Origin: Marchantia polymorpha subsp. ruderalis
Taxonomy: Eukaryota; Streptophyta; Marchantiopsida; Marchantiales; Marchantiaceae
Assembly (NCBI GenBank): GCA_037833965.1
Contig: AP031356.1
Coordinates: forward strand, 146,501-210,500
Direction: 5' to 3'
Length of the DNA stretch: 64,000 nucleotides
Of the stretch, positions 35,181-44,696 are shown piece after piece. Positions within the stretch are counted from its first letter, which is position 1. Every line of letters starts with the position of its first letter. The notes beneath the pieces were generated by a model. The model had not been told where the DNA came from, made no database searches, and saw nothing but the letters and a program-made list of their open reading frames with translations. Position numbers and translations under genes: made by a program.

Positions 35181-37060
35181 GGCCTACATGTTTTCAGCTA
35201 GAATCCGAGATCTTTCGATGTCAAGCGCATTTTCTGGTTGTTTTTCCTATCTATGATGCGTTTCTTTTGATTTAACAGAGACTGCTTTTTCCGACCTCGT
35301 TGCTTCCAATGCTTTGTCTAACGCTACCTCCCCAACTTGCAAGTTCAGATTGACAGCCCACAGTAAACTCAAATTCAAAATGTAAAAGCCTTGAGGCATG
35401 TCATTAGGACTTAGATCTCCCGCAAAACCGATTATATTAAAGACAACAATGTTATTTAGAGTCAGAGAGTCTCCAAACTATTTTACTACATATGAATGAG
35501 CACAGTTACGATTGTTGACCTAGCAAATCTGTGATGCCATGTTTCATGACATCAATAAGGCATGTACAGTTTATGCCGATGTGTTAAAATAGTGTTTGGA
35601 TATGTTTTAACGCAAAATAAGGAAGTAAAGGTCTCATCTGTAACGCTTCTAAGTTGGGCTCCTCAGAGACCGGTACTTCAACTGCATTCTTGAACCCGTC
35701 AAAGTTGCCGACATTGCCAAACTGCCGAAGCGCAACTTGTCTACAGCCCGCAACCTTTTATGGGTTGCTTTTAGCACAAAAAATCAAGGCAAATTTCATC
35801 AACTCGCTAAAGAAGGATCGAATTTCTAGCTTTCAGGATGGGAAACAGACGCACCGTCCTCTGAATTAGATGCCTGTTCAATGACTGTTTGAATTTTAAA
35901 AAAACTTTAATATTTAAAGAAAAGGTTACTTCATATCCAAATTTGTCATAACTTGTTAGAATCGTATCAGCTTTTCTTATCATAGTGGCCTGAATCTAGT
36001 CATTGAAGGTCCATTTCTGTTGAAATTACCAGTATCAAGAATGATTTCTCTAAGAAAAGACTAGTTCGCATATCCATTGGAGACTCGAGGTGTGTCAAAT
36101 GTGATGTGTGTTTGCCAAAAGCATAGCTTAAAAGCACTAAAATTTACTTAAGAATACAAAACTGTAACAATATGATTATCTTCAATATTAAATTTATTAA
36201 AAGCTCACCAGAAACCAACGCCTAACCCAAGTATTGATTCGGCCTTCATATGTTCATTCTCATTACCTCAAGTTGAACTGGGTCATACTTTCATTTGTGA
36301 TATTCTGTCAATTATAAGGGATATTAGTAGTGGTTCGTTTTGGATATAAGCATTTCATTTCATCCTGCATCGCCGTTTTAGTAAATCTTAACCGATTCAG
36401 TAACTAAAGTGTGTTCTCTCTAAACAATCATGAAAACCACAAGACCATCTCCACTTCAGGGTCTTCACCTCTTTTTCTTTGCAATAGTGAATGATGGACA
36501 GTATCGTGGAAAACATAGGTAACTTTAATCCTCATGCGAAAGTACACTGATTATTCAAAACCTAGCAGTTCTTTATGTCGCAGCCATCACTTCATACCAC
36601 ATTTTCTCCATTTTCAAGAAAGAGATTTCGTTAGATATCTTTACGTTTTATAGCGGAAACTCGGTGATGTCTGATACATGATAAATCAGAAATGAGAGAG
36701 ATACGTGCAAAAATAAGGTTCAGCTTGCAATAGACATTCGAAGCATCCCCCGAAGCCTAAATTATGTACCATGTGACCTGCCACTTCTTGAAAATAGTCC
36801 TACATGTGGTATAGAGGGAAGATGGCACCCGTGCAAAAATCATTGCTAGCGTTTGCACATATCACTTCAAGATCTCTCATCTGATTTTACATACGAAGTA
36901 AAGTCTTGAAAAGATTGTCCAAGACATCGCAATAACGAGCTAAAGGGTATAGACCAATCGATTACATACTATTATAGGTTAGTTTGTATGAAAAAAAAAC
37001 AAGAAATTATTTTAAGAACATTGTTTGAATACCACCAAGGTAGATGCCAAAATTTTTTTT
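35181..37060. other. Intergenic, nothing recognised
   Basis: The sequence is mixed to AT-rich with no supported open frame. The 72-codon open stretch at 35654-35869 was not convincing. No RNA gene or repeat was identified. Confidence 0.4.
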
Positions 37061-37111
37061 TACTTAGGGCACCGGCTAGGAAAAAATTATTCCTAGCCGG
37101 TGCCCTAAGTA
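37061..37111. repeat. Perfect 22-bp inverted repeat with 7-nt loop
   Basis: Arms 37061-37082 and 37090-37111 are perfectly complementary and enclose an AAAATTA loop. The arm core (AGGGCACCGGCTAGGAA) is far richer in GC than its AT-rich surroundings. There are no flanking coding signals. Confidence 0.95.
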
Positions 37112-37579
37112 AGACGTGAATTACTAACGACGAATAACTTGGAAAATTTATGAGGAACAACAAAATGAGAGAAAGTCAGATCAATCAGAAAATCAGAAAA
37201 AACAGATGCATTCATTTTTTTATTATAAAATTTGAGTTCTGTTCATAAAAATATCAAAGAACATTTTGGACGTTCTTCCTTTCAAGTGTCTAACCTGTGA
37301 CATACTAGATTTTTTCCATGCAGTCGAAATCTTATAGATAGAGTTTTACACAGTTAATTCAAGTAAATTCTGTTCATGCTTATGTATGCATTCATGCATG
37401 CTTCACCATCATTTACTTAAGTATCTATCTTAGGTTCTTTTTCTTTTAATAGAATGTTCAAATATTTCATGGGATATATATATCCAAGATCTGAAATAAG
37501 TAATTGATGGTTGATTAATTTTAAGTAGAAACAAAACAAAATTATTTGAATATATAAACTTTATGAATGTTTAACCATT

Positions 37580-37582
37580 CTC

Positions 37583-37613
<31 letters not shown>

Positions 37614-37628
37614 ATCTATATATATATG
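37580..37628. repeat. Compound (TC)n-(TTTC)n-(TA)n microsatellite
   Basis: TC dinucleotides at 37580-37602 run into TTTC units and then TATA repeats to about 37628. Confidence 0.9.
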
Positions 37629-37774
37629 TATTATTTTAAAAAAATTTCAAAGGAATTTTCTGATAAAAAAATGTAGCAAAATTGAATTTTTTGTCAATCT
37701 TGATTAGCTCAATCACTTTACAGACATATCTTAGCTTAAAAAATCGTATATGATTTTCATATGTTTTACATTCA

Positions 37775-37800
37775 GTTTTCATCACTTGAGTGATGAAAAC
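37775..37800. repeat. Perfect 12-bp inverted repeat, 2-nt loop
   Basis: Arms 37775-37786 (GTTTTCATCACT) and 37789-37800 are exactly complementary. It sits just beyond the RNase H end of the inverted copia relic. Confidence 0.8.
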
Positions 37801-37829
37801 TTGATGTTATATAATTCTACTACCACAAT

Positions 37830-38490
37830 AAAGATTTAGAATGTCATGTATAAATTTCATTTTCATGACAAACCTGTTAAGCCAAATTAATTTCTTTGCT
37901 TCTTGCTGCCTGTACATACTAAGTATCTGTAATATAATAGTTCAAACAACTATAAAATATATATCTCAAACTTATGCATCCCAAGTACCACAAAGTCATA
38001 CCTATTTGCAGTGTTATTTGCATCTTGATTCTATACATAGTCAACATTTACATAATCAATGAATGCTATGCCATTGCATGATTTAACATCAGATACAAGA
38101 CTAAAATCCAGGATAATATGAGATAGATAAGAGACCATTTTATGAAACTTCAATGATTCCTTTACAAATTGTTTTTTAGTCTTGTCTATAATAAGAGAGA
38201 TCTTAGATCTTTTCAAATCATGAAAATCATAGAGCTTGTCCATATCTTGTTGTAAACGATCTTGGACAGCAAATTTTTTCCACAACATTTATTAGACAAA
38301 GAGTTGATGAAAGCTTCAAGTGGGATCTAAGGAAAAACTATAATGAAAATTCTCATGTTGAACTTGCAACTTGATATCCAAATTATTTTTCTTGAGTTCA
38401 TAAGCACTTTCCATCTTTCAAATTTTTTAGTATTTTTATTTCCAACAATCTTCTTAGCTATACCAAGATGTTTCATGCTAAAGTGAAAAC
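37830..38490 (-). pseudogene. Decayed Ty1/copia pol relic (RT C-terminus to RNase H)
   Basis: The minus strand, read with frame changes and stops, gives copia landmarks in the right order. FSMKHLGIAKKIVG at about 38487-38440 matches the FEMKDLG.AKKILGM block. FIDYVNVDYV*NQDAN near 38060-38030 matches the RNase H (Y)VDADYAGDLD region. GCISLR and then YVQAARSKEINLA near 37925-37855 match the A-E-Y-x-A...KEAIWLARL region. It is oriented opposite to the relic at 19.4-20.3 kb. No ORF survives and no LTRs were recognised. Confidence 0.7.
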
Positions 38491-39910
38491 ACAAGATAAC
38501 TTGAGCTTATCATCTGTAGTTCTGACGAACGAATTCAAAAAATTACAACTTAACTATTTTTTGTATTCAAAAAAATCAAGAATTTTTTTTTTAAATCTAA
38601 TAATTTCTTCAAATTAAAAGTCTCTTCCTTAATTCAAATAGATGGATTGAAAATCTTGATGCGTATATTACAATACGGTGAACAGGTATAGAACATTTAT
38701 TAATAAACATGCACACTCTTTAGAAGAGGTTTAATGTTCACACTCTTTTCAAGATCGATAGGAAAAGTTTTATAGACCTGAAAATAATAAAAGCTTCATT
38801 CTGATCAAAGCTTAATATTGGCGGAAATTACTGTATAAAGTGGATTTTTCTTTTTTCATTGCAGCGCACTATTTATGTTAGTTTTCATTACCAGCAACTT
38901 GTGAGGTGATTTGAAACTAGAATTGCAGTGATGAATTCAGGAGAAATTTTTGTAAAGCATGTAAAAGACTTGAGACTAAGAATTTGAGCAAACAACTAAA
39001 CGGCTTGGAGGAAATGACTTACATTTGCAAATTCTAGTTCACATGTATGTTAGAAGCATTTTACTGACTCTCATAGAAATATGATAATAATACATTGGAT
39101 AAAATGTTAACGCGGTTTCATGGATTGCGTTTATGCTCAGCCATTTCTTCACATCTTATCAAGTGTCTGATCGGATGGAACTAGAAGTTGATACGATCTA
39201 AAGTGGCAATGCAGTGATTTCAAAAAAGTTAGAGGTTATAAGTAGACAAATCCAATTTTTTATCCGCCAGACAATGGAGAAGTGTTGAATCAGAAGTGTT
39301 AACTGTTAAGAAAGGATTTTGCGAAGAGGTTGTGTCCAAAGGTAATCCAAGGTAATCCTTGTGATTCTGCTAGAAAACTATGAAGACAGATTTTGTCTGA
39401 AGATGCCTGTGATAAAGAAAAGGATTGTGGGGATCACATACATACGGCTTAAGGGCTATACATAAATAAAAAAGAAACCATCATAAACCTTCTCCTTTTG
39501 CATTTATATGAGTTGACACCATTGTATGTGCCAAAGTGAGAACAACTCAGGAAATTTGTGTTGATGTGCTGCGAGCTATGCACCGCATTGATCAAGGAAA
39601 AATGACAATTCTAATAAGCTTTGCCAACTTAAGATTACAAATGCTCATTTGAAGGATTAGAAAAAGACAACAAAACTAGCTTTAATCAAGACTTGAAAAC
39701 AATGTGAGTAGCCTCATAAGAGGTGAGGTGCAAAAGTCAAAGGACTTATGGCAAAAAAGAGACATTTTCAAGCTCAACCTATGTTTATTCAAATTGTCTC
39801 TATGATATGGAGATTTAATCGAAACATCGTTTAACTAATTTGTCAAGAAGTGCTAGAACACCCGCTTGTCCGAAGTAATAACGCTGAACCTAAGCAACAA
39901 ACAATTAATG

Positions 39911-39962
39911 TGAAGGTGTATTGACTTTTGATACTCAAGTATCAAAAGTCAGTGCACCTTCA
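39911..39962. repeat. 25-bp inverted repeat with 2-nt loop
   Basis: Arms 39911-39935 and 39938-39962 pair over 25 bp with two mismatches and almost no loop. The arm begins TGAAGGTG and ends TTTTGATACT. Such a tight palindrome can extrude as a cruciform or arise by template-switch inversion. Confidence 0.9.
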
Positions 39963-40724
39963 TGCATGTCATGCTGAATTAGTGCATCAGAGTGATAAGA
40001 AAATTGCAAGAGGTGAAATTACAGCTATTGTGTTTAAGACGATTAATGAGACATCATCAATAATCGTCATAGATGACATTTCAAGATGAAATTTGAAGCT
40101 AGAGGTGTGAAAAAAATTACCACATCAACAACAAGCTAGGCGACTGTGAAGCTAAGTGGCAGCCAAACATTTTAGCAACGTTGCTTTATGATCCTTCGAA
40201 ACTTTCTTCTTCTTATCATTGTAAAGTAGAATTTATCAAATGTTGGATTGTTCATTCATCAATAGATTATGTGAGCTATATCTAGACCTTTGTGGGATAG
40301 GTTAGTTTAATCCTTTTGATGACTTTGTGACATAATTATAGAGATGCAAATATTTTTAGAAGTGAATGTCATACAATAAGGTCAGAGTTTTCATTCCATT
40401 GTTCAATTGAAATATATTTGAAATTCAAAGTGAAAAATTGGCAATTTTTCTTTGCAGAAAACTCCAATTTTTCTATGATTTATCATCTATAAAAATTATG
40501 AAACGGTAGAGCATGAATTGATAATACTTTGATAATATATAATGAATTAGATGTATATTGATTTTCATCTGAATTGATTATTCAATTTTATCAACCTATA
40601 GATATCAATATTTTAAATTATCCTTCATTGTTAATTTCGTAATTTTATCTGTTGATTTTAAATTATTTTAATCATGTTTGCAAACAAATCACAAATTTGT
40701 TATATCTTGAATGTTTAAAGCAAA

Positions 40725-40761
40725 AAAACAAAACATGAACTTGATGTTCATGTTTTGTTTT
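40725..40761. repeat. Perfect 16-bp inverted repeat, 5-nt loop
   Basis: Arms 40725-40740 (AAAACAAAACATGAAC) and 40746-40761 are exact complements around TTGAT. Confidence 0.85.
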
Positions 40762-41203
40762 AAAAATTTTTTTGGAACTTGGAAATTAACTCAATAATCA
40801 TAATTTTTGACCCAAAATTAGATTCTTGTACTTTCACAAAAGAATTTGAATTTTTTTTTAACTTCTTTCATTTTCAGGAGCACACAATGATAATAAGTTT
40901 TAAATTCATATATTTAATAAATGGAATTTTTTTATAAAAAACTATTTTTTTCAACAAATACAATTAAATAGAAATACTGAAGTAGTTTTGTTTAATACAA
41001 AGTCTTAATTTAATCTAATTTTGATAATGTAATTAATTGATTACTAAAAATTATTTCTGCAATGCTCATAAGTTATTGTGACTATTTCTATTTGATAGAA
41101 AATTATCTTCAACTTTAATTTGTATTTTGTGATTTAATTTTTTTTTTCATTCATGATCATATGAATTTAACGTACAAATGATTTCAATGTGTTTTCAATG
41201 CCA

Positions 41204-41230
41204 ATATATATATATATATATATATATATA
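41204..41230. repeat. (AT)n microsatellite
   Basis: An uninterrupted AT run of about 13 units in AT-rich sequence. Confidence 0.9.
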
Positions 41231-42933
41231 CAACAGGCGAAAAGTTTTGATCATCAGTTGATTGTTCACACAGATTCTACAGATACAATATAATCATGAA
41301 AATCATCAACAAGATGTTGAATTTCATAAAATAATTCATATTGAAAAGTTTTAATTTCAAATATCTGTAGAAGAAGAAAACTATAAATATTTTACGTAAT
41401 TTGATCAATATATCCTTAGGCTTAAAAATGCCAAATTGCATGCTGCAAGTCTTAATGATTTTTATGAAATTCCTTATCATTAGATTATACTGCAATGCGC
41501 TAGAAAATTTTTAAATATATTTTCTTTATCCAACGAAGTATTTTTCTAAATGAAACTGAAAAAAAATAATACTTCTACAACAAATTTTGAAGGTAAGTGT
41601 CTCGATTGAAATTTAAAAAACTCAAAAATTTACTGAAACAAACATAAAAAATAATCATTTCATATCAAATCTGAAAACTGAAATTTTTTACACTTTGCCA
41701 ATCACATATAATCCTGTGTAATGAAATTTAAAAATTAGTACTTTCAAATGAATTTCAGAACCTCACTAAATTCATGGTATTTTTTATTTCTTGAATGAGA
41801 ATAAAAATTACAATAACAAAATAGATAGCATCCTTCTTTTACTTTAAACAATAATGAAAAATATTTATCAATATGGATACATATATGCTAATTTCAGATT
41901 AGAGAAGCAAAATCGGATCAGATTAAGTCATGTTGAGATGGAAGACCGAGAAGTTTATGGTGTAATGATGCTTGTCTAATGTAACAAACACTGAAATAGT
42001 ATTGTATGTGGAAGTAGGTTTTGGGTCAGAAATTTCTGGGTTCCCAGCGAAATTCTACTGTTTCCAGATTTCCTTATTCGAGCAATCGTCGTGCACATTG
42101 GCCTCATGTATCCACTTGTCACAGGCCAATTTGCTCCTGTGCTTTGCTAGAACTCGTAAATAATCATTTGGGAATCCTCGACCAAATACGCCTTTAATTA
42201 TTTAATTTTCTGTAATAATGAGCTCAGATCTTCAACTGTTCAATTCCTGACTTTCCATGCATCCTCGTCCTCGTAAATAGAATACTCCGGTTTGAAGGTA
42301 ATGGGGGCTAATAGCACTTCCGTGTGGATCTGATGAGGGGTTAAGAGACGCCAGAGAGTGAACCATCATCCCTCATAGCTGCTACTGTACTTTGCCGAAT
42401 ACACACACATCCAATCGTGGCTGAAGAGATTCGATGGATATTTCGATCCATTAGTGACGGAACTTCAACAACCTTCACCTTATGACATAGCCTGGGTATC
42501 ACTCATACCAGCAATTGATGGAAGAAGTGGCCCTCAGCTTAAAAAAGGTCTGCGGTAGAATGTGAGAAAGCAGCTTCTGGACGGGTCTTGGGAAGACTTT
42601 TACTCAATCTCAAACAATGTCCTAATATCATTAATTTGCACGTAGAACACTGGGCTCAACTCGGTGGAGAGAAGTACTTACACTTCACGTGAGCTAATTT
42701 TTACCCAGATAATTGCACGAGTCTAAATCTATGAGACGGAATTCGATTAAAGGATAAGATGCATAGAGCTGTCATGAGTGTGTCATCCAAGCTGCTCTCA
42801 CAAGTTACTTGTATACAACATCATTTTCTGGATCAAATTTGACCCTTGCAGAGAGGAACATGTCATTTTCAAGGTGCAAACACCTTGAAAACTGCACAAG
42901 AACATGGCGCTCCTCAGCGATGAAACACGAAGC
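41231..42933. other. Left flank of the Ty3/gypsy nest, no gene recognised
   Basis: AT-rich up to about 41.9 kb, then mixed composition to the LTR junction at 42934. A 63-codon open stretch at 41972-42163 and everything else here lack recognisable content. Confidence 0.4.
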
Positions 42934-43341
42934 TGTGGTAACACACCTTTTGTTTTTTTGCAGAATTTTAACAATTTTAGAAAACTAGTACCGAAGCAGT
43001 GTTTGTAGTTAGAAAAGGTTACGTTAAATAGAGTGGATTGAGGAGATCAGCACGAGGTCACGAAGAATCGCGTAGTCGGATGTACCAGCGCCAATGTCTT
43101 CGGCGCCTTCGGCAAAAGCTCCTTTTCTGAGGTGTCTCTACTCACGCGCTTCTAGCGTTTAAGTAAGCTACGCTTCCGGCGCAGACACCTCTGGAGGAGG
43201 TTTTGCTAAAGACGTCACAAGAACGGCACGGACCTCTGAAGACTTCTGACCATGAGTGCGCATTCGGCGATGCGCCGCTAGCGCGGAAAGGGAAACCTTC
43301 ATAACGGTCGGAATACACGGTAGTACCAGTTGGTTAAAGTC
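42934..43341 (+). mobile_element. Truncated, diverged Ty3/gypsy LTR fragment (first about 408 bp of an LTR)
   Basis: It begins TGTGGTAACACAC like the complete LTRs at 43342 and 54007 and follows them for about 400 bp at roughly 90% identity by eye. It keeps the conserved GAGGTGTCT...AGACACCTC inverted repeat. It stops at GGTTAAAGTC, where the complete LTRs read GGTTGAAGTTGCATT, and abuts the next TGTGGTAAC directly. The simplest reading is an older LTR interrupted by insertion of the younger element, with its remainder beyond the right end of the window. Confidence 0.8.
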
Positions 43342-43536
43342 TGTGGTAACACACTTTTTGTTTTTTTTGCAGAATTTAAACAATTTTAGAAAACTAGTAC
43401 CAAAGCAGTGTTTGTAGCTAGAGAAGGGTACGCTAAATAGAGTGGATTGATGAGATCGTCACGAGGGCACAAAGAATCACGTAGTCGGATGTACCAACGC
43501 CAACGTCTTCGGCGCCTTCGGCAAAAGCTCCTTTTT

Positions 43537-43599
43537 GAGGTGTCTCTACTCACGCGCCTCTAGCGTATAAGGAAGCTACGCTTCCGGCGCAGACACCTC
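43537..43599. repeat. Conserved inverted repeat in the LTR 5' part
   Basis: GAGGTGTCT (43537-43545) pairs with AGACACCTC (43591-43599), with further inner pairing GCGCC/GGCGC and a GGAAGC...GCTTCC element between. It also occurs in the diverged LTR fragment and in LTR B. Retention in the older fragment suggests a structural or regulatory role, which is untested. Confidence 0.7.
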
Positions 43600-44696
43600 A
43601 GGAGGAGGTTTTGCTAAAGACATCAGGAGAAGGGCCCGGACCTCTAAAGGCATCCGACCATGAGTGCGCCTTCGGCGAAGCGCCGCTAGCGCGGAAAGGG
43701 AAAACCTTCATAACAATCGGGATACACGGTAGATCCAGTTGGTTGAAGTTGCATTAGAAAGAGCTCGGGACGCTCGTTCTAACGAGTCCAAGAGCGCCGG
43801 AGATGGATCAGGAATGGAGAAGTTATGAGCGTCGGAAAACTCGTAGCCGGACATGCGCCGTTCGCGCTAGGGTTCACAGCCGGAAAGGATTCCCGTACGC
43901 CCTCGGCGATGCGCCTTCGGCGGAATCACGCGCTCACAGGAGGAAACCAACTCAGAGTCGGAAGCGCCCTTGGCGGCTGTTCATGGAAGGAAAGCGCCGG
44001 TCGGATGTACGCCTCCGACGTGGCGCTGACGGCCGGATGCGCTGGCATGAATTGCGCTGACGGATATGCGCTGGCAGCAACGGACGAGGCATAAAGGACA
44101 AAATAGGCGGTACGACTGCGCGCCGGCGTAATTCGCTCCGGCTGGATGTGCGCCTCCAGCAAGGCGCCGACGGATAATGAACGCACCAGCGGCGACACGC
44201 CTCCGGAGAAGGGCGGGTTAGGAAAAGACAACAGGGCCGACGTATACCCTGCAGCGGACTCGAGTCCGGAAGGTGGCGGCGGCGGGAGAATTCAACGTTT
44301 AAGCATGCGAATGCGCGCAATGCGGAGACGTGAATTCGCGCATGCAAAGGGCGAACCGTTAAGCCGTATAGCCGGCTGCGTACGTTGCAACCAGTAAGAA
44401 CGTTGGACGTTCTTGAAATCGGAGAAGAAAAGACTGCGCTCCAGTCTCATTCTCTCATTCTTGACTTTGCGATTTCCAGTTCCAAGATTACGCGCAAGGG
44501 CGGAGCGACCTGCAGTGAGAGTAGAGAGTGCGGGCACGAGTTGCGCAAGGATCTTGGCGGACCTTGAAAGAATTGGGAGTAGCGATCTTGAACGAGCGCA
44601 GAGAGAGTGAGCAGTCAGTGCTTGAGTGGCCGACGCGCAGTGGCGATTGTGAGAGAGTGAGCGAAAGGGAGAACGTTTGTGTGTGCAGGCAACGCA

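Larger units (their letters stand above)
38491..41200. other. AT-rich region, no gene recognised
   Basis: No open frame of note on either strand. It contains two hairpins listed separately (39911-39962 and 40725-40761). Parts may be further decayed retroelement sequence continuing from the copia relic, but no motif could be traced. Confidence 0.4.

Noticed and set aside
42934..43341. The idea that the family's LTR is only about 408 bp and the long ORF is internal
   Set aside because: The fragment does not end in CA and is not followed by a primer binding site. The only PBS lies after the ORF at 48239, and the polypurine tract lies directly before TGTGG, so the LTR must include the ORF.
44679..44696. 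Start of the LTR ORF at 44679
   Set aside because: The codon there is GTG; the first ATG in frame is 44697.
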